In this document: positions 52,085 to 60,426 of the stretch, piece by piece | Layout: every line of letters begins with the position of its first letter | How positions within the stretch are numbered: position 1 is the first letter of the stretch | NCBI RefSeq assembly: GCF_023746615.1 | Contig: NZ_CP082276.1 | Span: 62,001-126,000 of the forward strand | Origin: Grimontia kaedaensis | GTDB taxonomy: Bacteria > Pseudomonadota > Gammaproteobacteria > Enterobacterales > Vibrionaceae | Length of the DNA: 64,000 nucleotides | Reading direction: 5' to 3' | Position numbers and translations under genes: made by a program | The notes under the pieces: model-generated | What the model saw: the letters and a program-made list of their open reading frames with translations, nothing else | Databases searched by the model: none | Told to the model about the DNA's origin: nothing

Positions 52085-53026
52085 ATGACAAGTATTTTAG
52101 ATTCAGTAGATTCCCGCACTAACTTGGTTGGTGAAAACCGACTTGAATTGCTGATATTCCAATTGGGAACACGTCAGCTTTTCGCCATTAACGTGTTTAA
52201 AGTCCGCGAAGTATTGAAAGTTCCCCGTCTCAACCAAATGCCGGGTTCTCACCCCAAAATATGCGGTGTTGCGACCATACGAGGCCACTCGATTCCTGTG
52301 ATTGATATGCGACAGTCCATTGGCTTAAAACCGCTGGATAAAGATCAGGAAAGTAACCTCATTGTGACGGAATATAACCGCTCTGTGCAGGCCTTTTTGG
52401 TTGGTAAAGTGGTTTACATCAAGAACATGGGTTGGGATGAAATCATGGAGCCACCAAGTACAGGTCGCTCTAATTATCTCACTGCGATCACAAAGCTGGA
52501 GTACGACAACGAGCATAAACTGGTTGAAATCATCGATGTTGAGAAAGTGCTAGCAGAAATCATTTCTTACGATATTGGTATTTCCGATGGGGTGTTAGAT
52601 GATGATTTGACTAACCATCTGGTGGGTCAGAAAGTACTGGTTGTAGACGACTCATCAACGGCGCGTAAGCAGGTCACAGAAACACTTGGTCAACTCGGTA
52701 TCGAATGCATTGAGAAGAAGAATGGCCAGCAGGCGCTGAATCTTCTTAAATCTTGGTGTGATGAAGGGAAAGACCCGCGCAACGAGATCCTGTTGATGAT
52801 CACTGATGCGGAAATGCCGGAAATGGACGGCTACAAGCTGACGTCAGAAGTGCGCGCAGACAGTCGCATGCACGATCTCTATATTGCGCTTAACACTTCA
52901 CTCAGTGGCAGTTTCAACGAAGCCATGGTGGAGAAAGTGGGGTGTAACCGCTTTGTGTCCAAGTTCCAACCCGATCTTCTTGTGGATGTGGTGCAAACCC
53001 GCATGCGCGAAGCGTTGGGCAAGTAG
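52085..53026 (+). CDS. cheV: chemotaxis coupling protein CheV (second copy)
   Basis: A 313-residue CheV paralogue. The CheW-like part reads FAINVFKVREVLKVPRLNQMPGSHP and GVATIRGHSIPVIDMRQSIG. The receiver has VDDSSTARKQV and MITDAEMPEMDGYK. Its sequence differs markedly from the divergent copy, so the pair is not a recent tandem duplication. The start at 52085 lacks a strong ribosome site. It is followed six bases later by sixA. Confidence 0.95.
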   Translation: MTSILDSVDSRTNLVGENRLELLIFQLGTRQLFAINVFKVREVLKVPRLNQMPGSHPKICGVATIRGHSIPVIDMRQSIGLKPLDKDQESNLIVTEYNRSVQAFLVGKVVYIKNMGWDEIMEPPSTGRSNYLTAITKLEYDNEHKLVEIIDVEKVLAEIISYDIGISDGVLDDDLTNHLVGQKVLVVDDSSTARKQVTETLGQLGIECIEKKNGQQALNLLKSWCDEGKDPRNEILLMITDAEMPEMDGYKLTSEVRADSRMHDLYIALNTSLSGSFNEAMVEKVGCNRFVSKFQPDLLVDVVQTRMREALGK

Positions 53027-53032
53027 GCACGG

Positions 53033-53524
53033 GTGAAGTTACTTTTTCTCACCCGCCATGCAAAATCCAGTTGGGATGATCCTTCCCTCGACGATCACGA
53101 TAGACCACTGAATCCACGTGGTCGTCGCAATGCATCTGAGATGGGCGTAAGACTCGCAGCTTGGTCGAATAAACCTAAAACGATAATTACCAGCAGTGCA
53201 GTCCGCGCGAAAACTACCGCATTACTGATTGCTGAGCAGTTGCCTCATTCACCGCCTATGATCATAAAAAGCGATGTTTACACCGAGGATTGGGAAACCT
53301 TAGTGAAGATTGTAGAGCGGTTTGATGATGATAAAGATAGCGTCATGCTGGTCGGACACAACCCGGCATTTAATGAGTTTCTAGCCCATATTCCTTTTGA
53401 GATAGATAACCTCCCAACGTGTGGTGTGGCGGTGATTGCCCTCTATAGCCAAAGTTGGTCTAACTGGTCGACAGCAGACAAACAGGTTCTGTTTCTCGAC
53501 TACCCTAAACGACTGAAACCGTAG
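53033..53524 (+). CDS. sixA: phosphohistidine phosphatase SixA
   Basis: A 163-residue histidine-phosphatase-fold enzyme that removes phosphate from HPt histidines in phosphorelays. The catalytic RHG-type motif is TRHAKSSWDD and the second His lies in VGHNPAFNEF. A GTG at 53033 gives KLLFLTRHAKSS. It is six bases behind cheV, so the two are probably co-transcribed. The hybrid kinase at 17059 lacks its own HPt, so an HPt-directed phosphatase could matter for it, but that is inference. Confidence 0.93.
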   Translation: MKLLFLTRHAKSSWDDPSLDDHDRPLNPRGRRNASEMGVRLAAWSNKPKTIITSSAVRAKTTALLIAEQLPHSPPMIIKSDVYTEDWETLVKIVERFDDDKDSVMLVGHNPAFNEFLAHIPFEIDNLPTCGVAVIALYSQSWSNWSTADKQVLFLDYPKRLKP

Positions 53525-53561
53525 TCAGTCTAACGCGATGTCACGGTCCTACTACTGAGAC

Positions 53562-53584
53562 TTATGCACTTTTTCTGTGGATAA
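53562..53584. promoter_or_regulatory. perfect DnaA box with a facing near-match
   Basis: TGTGGATAA at 53576-53584 is a perfect DnaA box (complement TTATCCACA). TTATGCACT at 53562-53570 is a one-mismatch box in the opposite orientation. They lie in the 273-base non-coding gap after sixA, which also has a GCCA-N6-TGGC stem near 53620. The purpose is unknown. Confidence 0.45.
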
Positions 53585-53797
53585 CCCAGTTAGTTCACTA
53601 TGACTCTTTCCTTTCAAAGCCAGATTGGTGGCTATGGGGAGGCCGATCAAAATTCAATGGTTAAAAAGTGACCAGCGTTGAAAGGGGGTCCCGTGCCACT
53701 GAATTATCCCTGTTTGGGTATACAGATTTTTCGGTATAAACTATGTTTCAGCTCGCGGAAAGGGCCGTTAAAAAAGAGAATGTTTTGGAGTACATAA

Positions 53798-55156
53798 TTG
53801 ATCTCTGTAGAAAAATATGAGGGGTTAACCGCACGGATTGCGCTGATCAATGAAGAGATAAAAAGACAGGACGTCGAATTCTACCTATTTGTTCCTGGAG
53901 AGCTGAATTTCTCCAAGAGCGTGCTGAGCGAAGATGAGTTTTACTACAAGGTGCTCTCTAACACGCGTACCTACTTTACTTCGCAACACCACTTACCACT
54001 TGTACATTCCCGCCTCGCCAGCCGGGACAAACTGCCTTCTGACAAATACCGCGTCAGCTTGAGCTTGTATGCATACCAATATGCGTTGTCACTGGAAAAA
54101 ACGACACACCGATTCTTCGACACAGTTACAGATGTTGGAGAGGAAGAAGCGGTTGAGCAGTTAGAAGTCATCACGGATATGGCAGTGGAGATCTTACGTC
54201 GTCTTCGTCGTTACGTACCGAAAGATGAAAGCCTCATCAAGTATTACAACAATGTCGATAACTACCTTTCCTGGTTGACTGAGCAGCGTTTTCTGTCGCT
54301 TATTGCGCATATGCCAAGGAGTGCAGCGTTTAAACCTATCAAAGAACAGCTTCTGGAGTTTTGTGAATCTGAAGCGGCCTACCGTATCGATCAAAATTAC
54401 AACTCCTCAAAAGCACAAACAGATGCGACGCGTATGGTAAACAAAATGCGCCTAGCGCGCCGCTTGATTGAATATCCGGTCACCATTCGTCAGAAAGATG
54501 TGATATTGGGGCAAAACCTCAATAAACTCGCGAAAGGTGCTGCTGCTGGTTTGGTGATGATCTTCGTGACGGTAGCAATTATCCGGATGCGCAGCTTTCT
54601 TGGTGAAATTACCCTGTCATTTGCTTTGGCGATGGCAGGTTTATATGCCATGCGTGAAATCTTTAAAGACGACCTGCGTGATGTGCTTTGGCGCTGGATT
54701 CGCAAAGGGCGGCCAAAGTGGCGTAAGTTGTTTACTGACCCGACATCCGGCCAGCGCATCGGCAGTCAGTTGGAGTGGCTGGACTACATTTCGTTCGATA
54801 AGATTCCTGATGATGTGCGTAAGATGCGCAAAGGTAAGCTTCGTCAGCGCGAAGAATCAGTGGTGAAAATAAAAATGGTTACCCAGATGTCCACCACCAA
54901 ATTTCTTAGTGGCTACGACATGACGCGTGAAGTATGGCGAATAGATTTCCGTCCATTCTCCCGTTTGATGGCGCGTGGTAAAGAGCGTTACTATGCGCTG
55001 AGCGATGGTCAGGTAACACGTGAATCTATCGATAAACGTCATCAATTTAACCTGGTTTCCAAACAGAAAAATCAGGATGGCAGCTTCACAATTCAACGCT
55101 GGAAGATCACGGTGAATCGCTCCAAAGTGGTTGATATAGAGGAAGTCTTCTCATAA
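53798..55156 (+). CDS. unknown inner-membrane protein with large cytoplasmic domains
   Basis: A 452-residue protein that I do not recognise. A helical N-terminal region (about 1-245, with RRLRRYVPKDESLIKYYNNV) is followed by two close membrane helices (about 248-292, AAAGLVMIFVTVAII and ITLSFALAMAGLYAM). A C-terminal soluble domain ends RWKITVNRSKVVDIEEVFS. The start appears to be TTG at 53798, seven bases after TTGGAG. No signal peptide is seen. It stands alone after the sixA gap. Confidence 0.85.
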   Translation: MISVEKYEGLTARIALINEEIKRQDVEFYLFVPGELNFSKSVLSEDEFYYKVLSNTRTYFTSQHHLPLVHSRLASRDKLPSDKYRVSLSLYAYQYALSLEKTTHRFFDTVTDVGEEEAVEQLEVITDMAVEILRRLRRYVPKDESLIKYYNNVDNYLSWLTEQRFLSLIAHMPRSAAFKPIKEQLLEFCESEAAYRIDQNYNSSKAQTDATRMVNKMRLARRLIEYPVTIRQKDVILGQNLNKLAKGAAAGLVMIFVTVAIIRMRSFLGEITLSFALAMAGLYAMREIFKDDLRDVLWRWIRKGRPKWRKLFTDPTSGQRIGSQLEWLDYISFDKIPDDVRKMRKGKLRQREESVVKIKMVTQMSTTKFLSGYDMTREVWRIDFRPFSRLMARGKERYYALSDGQVTRESIDKRHQFNLVSKQKNQDGSFTIQRWKITVNRSKVVDIEEVFS

Positions 55157-55439
55157 ACCGCCAAAGACCTACAGAGCCCAAATTTCCGATTAGTGTTGTT
55201 ACCCATCGAAAGAGACAAGGGTCAAATGGAGTGATGAGTTAACCGATCGCGTTTTCTAAGATTTCGCGGATTATTACCTGATCGTTCAACATTTTCAGCC
55301 CCTGCTTTTGTAAAAGATACATAAGCGTGAAGCTCCAAAAATGTTGATGATAGTTAGTATGGAAGAGAAGGCCCCATAAGCTAATAAAAAGCATTATAGA
55401 GCCATATTTACAATTTTAAACAGTACTATTTTTGGTTTA

Positions 55440-55964
55440 TTAGAAGGTATAACCTAAGGTTACAGTTCCCCAGTTATTGAATTGAGAATGTCTTCCGATA
55501 TATTGGTTATATTCTAAGTTGGCGAAAATATTCTCACTCAATGATGGGGCGGAGAACTGCAAACCTGTTGCAACATGTGGTCTAAATTCACTATCACGGA
55601 AGGTGGTGACTTTATTATTTGGTTCGTTAGCCGTGCGCTTACTTTTATTGTACGCAGCGCCTAGTTTGATGTACGGACGCAGAAAGGGGTTGGCATCAAG
55701 GCCAAATACGGCATCAAAATGTCCCGTACGACTAATTTTAGTGTGGCCGAGTACGTAGTCTGCCGTTTCTTTATTGTCACCATAGGCATAAGAGGTTTCA
55801 ACCGAAGTATATTCATTGATGATATAACCAGAACCTAGCGAAAATCCGATCAGGTCAACTCCACTCCTTCCGCCGCCAAAAATATAAACATCACCGTCAC
55901 TAACACTTGCAAGTGTCGGCATTGTAATTGATGACATAATTAAAGCAATAATCATTCTTTTCAC
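55440..55964 (-). CDS. outer membrane beta-barrel protein (OmpA/OmpW-like small barrel)
   Basis: A 174-residue exported protein with the signal peptide MIIALIMSSITMPTLAS. The rest is amphipathic strands: GYIINEYTSVETSYAYGD, HFDAVFGLDANPFLRPYIKLGAAYN and a C-terminal WGTVTLGYTF ending in Phe, typical of an eight-stranded barrel. A GTG at 55964 has TTAGGA 8 bases upstream. It lies downstream of the ToxR/ToxS-like pair in the same direction (170-base gap) and could be one of its targets. Confidence 0.85.
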   Translation of the reverse strand: MKRMIIALIMSSITMPTLASVSDGDVYIFGGGRSGVDLIGFSLGSGYIINEYTSVETSYAYGDNKETADYVLGHTKISRTGHFDAVFGLDANPFLRPYIKLGAAYNKSKRTANEPNNKVTTFRDSEFRPHVATGLQFSAPSLSENIFANLEYNQYIGRHSQFNNWGTVTLGYTF

Positions 55965-56134
55965 TTTGTACTTCCTAATTCCTAATCTATTAAATATTTA
56001 CGTCCTTGACGATTCATCCTGAATCAATCCGTGCAAAATTTTGCCATTTAAAAATTAGGGCAAGGAATGCATTATTCCATTAATTTATAAACTATTAAAT
56101 TGTTATTTTATTTGAATTAACTTATGATTTCTTA

Positions 56135-56671
56135 TTACTCAACACCGACAAATTTTGGTTCATAATCAATGAATCCAAATTTCCCAATAATATTATCCTC
56201 ATGAATTAAATCAATGGGGTAGTCATAGACTGAGTAGATTTTCCCATCTGATGACTTAAATATCTTTGCTGACAATAATTTTATATGGTCATATTCAAAA
56301 TCATGTAAATCTATATCTATTTCACTTGAGCTATTAATGGTTCTCTGCCATTTTTCTGAAATCAAATAGAGAAATATATCGCTGCCCCAATAACCCCAAA
56401 TATACTTTTTAGTGTATATTCTTCCTGATTTTTTCTGATGCACTACTGATGTCAATATGCCATCTATGCATGCGCCTTGAGACTTCAAGCTTTCCGATTC
56501 ACTATTGAATTTGAATTTACATCCAGTACCATTTATAAAAGGCTTGATATTCCATAAGAATATGAGAAGACCTAATATGATTAGAGCAACAAGTACAGAA
56601 TATTCTCTATTCGACTTTTTTAAATGATGCTTCAGATTCGCCATTATAGTGTCCATATAGGTATTCACCAT
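56135..56671 (-). CDS. ToxS/VtrC-like periplasmic partner protein (candidate)
   Basis: A 178-residue protein with one N-terminal membrane helix (VLVALIILGLLIFLW, about 27-43) and a periplasmic domain of about 130 residues with two Cys (GTGCKF and GACIDG). The ATG at 56671 has CAGGG 7 bases upstream and overlaps the upstream wHTH gene by 65 bases. This matches the layout of ToxS, TcpH and VtrC, small partners that bind the periplasmic tail of ToxR-type regulators. Sequence similarity is too weak to name it; the call rests on topology, size and gene overlap. Confidence 0.7.
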   Translation of the reverse strand: MVNTYMDTIMANLKHHLKKSNREYSVLVALIILGLLIFLWNIKPFINGTGCKFKFNSESESLKSQGACIDGILTSVVHQKKSGRIYTKKYIWGYWGSDIFLYLISEKWQRTINSSSEIDIDLHDFEYDHIKLLSAKIFKSSDGKIYSVYDYPIDLIHEDNIIGKFGFIDYEPKFVGVE

Positions 56672-57314
56672 CTTCTAACCCTGAAATGTCCCCTATATCG
56701 CTACTGGTGGAACAAACGATTTTACCGTCAACAGTCATACATTCAAGTGATGCTTGATGGGATTGCAAAACAAAAGAAACAAAAAAAGATAATGCATAAA
56801 TGAAAAATATTAATGTAATTAAGGTTAATTTTATTTTCTTATTGTGAATTACATTTTCTCTTTTATGAGGTACTGATTTAATTTCTTCACATTCATGAAA
56901 GCATTCGACCGATTCGTTATTTTCACATGCAGTTAGTGGTGTTGTCGTACTGTCTTTAACATTAGGCGCATCGCCTATTTTTGCATCTAAACTATCCTGT
57001 ATGAAGCCAGAGTGAAGCATATACCCTTTACCGGGCAGCGTTTCTATTATTTCACCTTTGTCTGAAAGTGCTTGGCGAATGGCTTTTATTGCCATTGTCA
57101 AAGAGTTTGGACCTACCACTCGCATCGGCCAACCAGCAGCAATGAGATCTGATTTTTCGACCTCATTATCTTTATTTTCAATAAGATGAGAGAGTATCAT
57201 TGATTCAGATATACTTAGCTTCGACACTTCTCCAGTACTATTGTTAAAAATGGTTTTTTTCAACCTATCAAAAAAGTATCTGTACATATTTTCTTCTCGA
57301 ATCAATGAAGGCAC
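56607..57314 (-). CDS. ToxR-like membrane-anchored transcriptional regulator
   Basis: A 235-residue protein. An N-terminal OmpR-type winged helix (about 25-105) shows LSISESMILSHLIENKDNEV, SLTMAIKAIRQALSDKG and IETLPGKGYML. An acidic/Cys-bearing linker, one membrane helix (LTLITLIFFIYALSFFVSFVL, about 163-186) and a short periplasmic tail with two Cys (LECMTVDG, IVCSTSSD) follow. This is the ToxR/TcpP/VtrA topology. A GTG at 57314 follows AGGAGAG; an ATG at 57287 is an alternative. It lies 17 bases after the lipoprotein gene and overlaps the ToxS-like gene. Confidence 0.85.
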   Translation of the reverse strand: MPSLIREENMYRYFFDRLKKTIFNNSTGEVSKLSISESMILSHLIENKDNEVEKSDLIAAGWPMRVVGPNSLTMAIKAIRQALSDKGEIIETLPGKGYMLHSGFIQDSLDAKIGDAPNVKDSTTTPLTACENNESVECFHECEEIKSVPHKRENVIHNKKIKLTLITLIFFIYALSFFVSFVLQSHQASLECMTVDGKIVCSTSSDIGDISGLEDGEYLYGHYNGESEASFKKVE

Positions 57315-57331
57315 TCTCTCTCTCCTACCTA

Positions 57332-60163
57332 TTATAGGTCACAACATGGGAATGGAAATCCACATTGGTCCCACGGTAAGCAATCAGGATTAAAACCACC
57401 AGATGAGCCACCAGATGAGCCCCCAGATGAGCCCCCAGTTGAGCCACTAGTTGAGCCACTAGTTGATGGTTTTTTTATATCAAATTCCTCTACGAAATAG
57501 GTGGTCAGTGTTTTCGTTTCTCCACTACCTGAGATGGTTGAAAATTGGTTATCATATATATCTTGCTCTACTTCGAATAAAAAATATATTTGTTTTCCTA
57601 TCGTATTAGGACCAAAAGATAAGGTGTTATCTTCGTTACATTCTCTATTGTTTATTTCTGGAGATATATTACATGGGAGTGTAATATAAGCTAGACCACT
57701 TATGTTTAGCGAACTCTGTCCTTGGAATTTCACCGACTTTATCCTAATGTTAGCCGTTTCATTATTTATTTCAAAACTTTTATGATACAATCTTAATCTA
57801 TATTTTTTACTATTATTAAATTCTTTTACTTCATGTTCATGTGTAGTGTTGATCTCAGTTGCAACCACACTATTGCCACTATCTATTACCGTTTGATAAG
57901 GATATGGATTATCCATCGCTGGTAGTTCTAAAGAACTTTCTATCTTGACTCTTCTTGATGCGCAAAGATCATCCATTTCTTCGTAGCAATATGTTATTTC
58001 ATACTCACCTGGTTTGTTTGCTATGAGTTGTTGAGTTAACTCATCGAATCTAATGCAATATTCGCATCCTGTAACACGCATTAGTGCTTCAGAAAAATTC
58101 ACTTTATGCATGTAACTACTGTTTTTGAAACCTACTAATGTCTCTATTTTTCTTCTCTGACCGACTAGCATTGGCGTTTCATCTACAAAAAGTAGGAGAT
58201 TTGTTGCTTGGTCGACTGAGACCGTTATACGCTCTGTTGCAACATGCTGGTTGGACTTAAGTTTTGCCAGCAGAGAAAATTCTCCCTCACCAGTCGCTGT
58301 TAAATAAGAGTTATTTTGTTCAGTTACATTAATATTGTCACCATTATTCTCGATAACAAAGATTACATCCTCCACATCGCCGACATAATCATCTGTATAG
58401 ATGCCAGAAACCGGAATTTTTGTTGTTATACCCGATGGAATTTTGATATCAGAGTTTTTGAAAAAGATCTTCTTGAGCTCTTTGTCTGCTACTTCTAATT
58501 TTATGGATTCGGACTCAAAGTTATTTAAAACTGCAGAGATCTCCACTTCCCCTTTCTTTAATGCATAGATGTAGCCGTCCTCTATATTGATGATTTTATT
58601 CCAATCTTGTTCTTGATATCTCCATCCAACTAAACTAGTGACATCTGATTTGTGCTTATTATTGTATGTGGCGGTGACAGAAAATTTTGTGCTGCTTCCT
58701 TGGCTGAGTTTTACTTTATCTATATCTATCACTAATGCTTCTATTTCTGCATCAGATATATCAAATATAAAATCATCACTCTCTATCTCCTTCCAACCCA
58801 CTTTAACGGAGGCCAGACCGTAATCTTTGAATTTTATATATCTTTGATCTAAATCTTTGCTATTTTTTCTAACGACTTCAATATTATCAGATGTATTCCA
58901 AAAAACTTGGGAGGTGACAATACTGGAACTCTCATCGCTAAATTTAGCAGTGGCTTGGATTTTTTTGCTCAAACCTACGATATACGAGTCAGTGTTCTGC
59001 TCGTTTTTATCAACCCAAGCTAATTTTATTTCTTGAACCACAGCGTCTGTAACTTCAACTAAAATTGTTTGAGAAATAGCTCTATTTTCATAAGTTAAAA
59101 TGATATTACCTGGTTTTTTAGATGAAAATAAAACGTTACCGCTACCGTCTTTTTTGATGATGAGATCTTTGACATCTGTGGCGTCTTGATACTCCGCCTT
59201 AATATGCTCTAGGTCAATATCAATATCATCAGTTGTTCCGTTGGTGTAGGTCCCTTTAACGGTAACTAATGTCTCGATACCTGCAGGAATACTTGGTTTA
59301 TTCACGCTTAAGTTGACGGTTTGAAGCGTTGCTTCAGACACTTCTAACATGAATGCAAAAGAGACACACTTTTCCTCACATAAACTATCGTCCGGTGTTT
59401 CACCGCTTGGAATTTGCTCACCATAAAATACAAGTACAGGCACATTCGCCGCTTGGTTGATGTTAGTCAGATCCAAGTTATTATTATCATCTAAAGAAAC
59501 TGTTGGTGTGTCACCTACTGCGGACTGATTTTTAGCAACTTTAAGATTACCCTTATCAATGAGATTAGACGATGTTTGAATGCGAGATCCATCGCTGAAT
59601 ATGATATCCATATCAAAGGGCTTATTTACACCCGCTATCGCATTCTGATTCTCCACATTTACAGAAACTACCTGTTTTTCTAATACCTCTAAGTCATAGG
59701 TTGCATCGATAAGATTGTGGCCATCTAGTCTTGGGTCTTTATATATCGCTGTAATGACAGTATTACCAGGATTATTTCCTTTTACTATGCCATTAGAACT
59801 AATGAAAGCCACATTTAGATCACTGGATGTCCATTTAATATGTTGACTATTAGTGAGGTCATCTTTCGAGCCGTCAGTAAAATATCCAGTCGCTTTAAAG
59901 TTATTTGAGAATCCTGATACTAGTCCTGTTTTTGTATCACCTTTTATTTTTGTATCATATTCGATTGTTAGTCTTTCAAGAAATGGAGCTTCATCACTAA
60001 CTGCTTCAATAGTGTTGTAAACAGTTTCTGTATCTCCAGATTGCTGGGTTACAGATTCCTTATCACCTTTACAACCTGACACTGATAAAATGAATAATGT
60101 TATAAATAATATTGATATTATTAATCTGAATTTTTCTTTTTTATCTTTTACTTCTTGTTTCAT
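57332..60163 (-). CDS. large surface lipoprotein with bacterial Ig-like (BIG2-type) repeats
   Basis: A 943-residue exported lipoprotein. The signal ends with lipobox SVSGC (Cys31) and Lys at +2, predicting outer-membrane sorting. About seven Ig-like repeats follow (about 60-740), recognisable by recurrent patterns such as FTDGSKDDLTNSQHIKWTSSD, TYTNGTTDDI and ATYNNKHKSDVTSLVGWRY. A C-terminal jelly-roll-like region, a Ser/Gly/Thr linker and a Cys-rich tail (CLPWDQCGFPFPCCDL) complete it. It is first in the operon with the ToxR/ToxS-like pair. AT-rich codon use suggests transfer. Adhesin or surface sensor roles are guesses. Confidence 0.85.
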   Translation of the reverse strand: MKQEVKDKKEKFRLIISILFITLFILSVSGCKGDKESVTQQSGDTETVYNTIEAVSDEAPFLERLTIEYDTKIKGDTKTGLVSGFSNNFKATGYFTDGSKDDLTNSQHIKWTSSDLNVAFISSNGIVKGNNPGNTVITAIYKDPRLDGHNLIDATYDLEVLEKQVVSVNVENQNAIAGVNKPFDMDIIFSDGSRIQTSSNLIDKGNLKVAKNQSAVGDTPTVSLDDNNNLDLTNINQAANVPVLVFYGEQIPSGETPDDSLCEEKCVSFAFMLEVSEATLQTVNLSVNKPSIPAGIETLVTVKGTYTNGTTDDIDIDLEHIKAEYQDATDVKDLIIKKDGSGNVLFSSKKPGNIILTYENRAISQTILVEVTDAVVQEIKLAWVDKNEQNTDSYIVGLSKKIQATAKFSDESSSIVTSQVFWNTSDNIEVVRKNSKDLDQRYIKFKDYGLASVKVGWKEIESDDFIFDISDAEIEALVIDIDKVKLSQGSSTKFSVTATYNNKHKSDVTSLVGWRYQEQDWNKIINIEDGYIYALKKGEVEISAVLNNFESESIKLEVADKELKKIFFKNSDIKIPSGITTKIPVSGIYTDDYVGDVEDVIFVIENNGDNINVTEQNNSYLTATGEGEFSLLAKLKSNQHVATERITVSVDQATNLLLFVDETPMLVGQRRKIETLVGFKNSSYMHKVNFSEALMRVTGCEYCIRFDELTQQLIANKPGEYEITYCYEEMDDLCASRRVKIESSLELPAMDNPYPYQTVIDSGNSVVATEINTTHEHEVKEFNNSKKYRLRLYHKSFEINNETANIRIKSVKFQGQSSLNISGLAYITLPCNISPEINNRECNEDNTLSFGPNTIGKQIYFLFEVEQDIYDNQFSTISGSGETKTLTTYFVEEFDIKKPSTSGSTSGSTGGSSGGSSGGSSGGFNPDCLPWDQCGFPFPCCDL
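57393..57467. repeat. 12-base tandem repeat in the lipoprotein gene
   Basis: About six units related to CCACCAGATGAG / CCACTAGTTGAG on the plus strand encode the SSGG / STSG linker near the protein C-terminus. In-frame units of this kind can gain or lose copies by slippage without breaking the gene. Confidence 0.8.
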
Positions 60164-60426
60164 GGTTTGTGCTCATTTTTCCACATTGGTTAAAAGTGAG
60201 GCTGATGATAGTTGCATTACTATTTTTTTCATTTAATAAAAGATAATAAATAATAAAAACCATGTAAAACAATGACATAGGTGGCATTTATGGTGTTTTT
60301 GGTTGCCTTTTTATATTGCCAACTTAAGATGGATTTTTTCTTTTATTCGTTATTATTTTTTATTACTTCTGGTTTGTTTTTTTTGTTTTATATTCCTCGA
60401 TGAATTTTGTTTGTTGAGGTATTACA
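60164..60426. other. AT-rich divergent promoter region (263 bases)
   Basis: Separates the lipoprotein operon from the EAL gene. It is very AT-rich with long T runs and contains no gene. Divergent promoters for both sides must lie here. No clear operator could be assigned, although such AT-rich DNA suits H-NS silencing and ToxR-type control. Confidence 0.5.

Noticed and set aside
55239..55322. Minus-strand 27-codon ORF in the gap after the unknown membrane protein
   Set aside because: Short, weakly supported start and no recognisable domain. The 55157-55439 gap is otherwise empty as far as I can see.
57393..57467. CRISPR-like array in the lipoprotein gene region
   Set aside because: The 12-base units are in-frame coding repeats without spacers and no cas genes are present.
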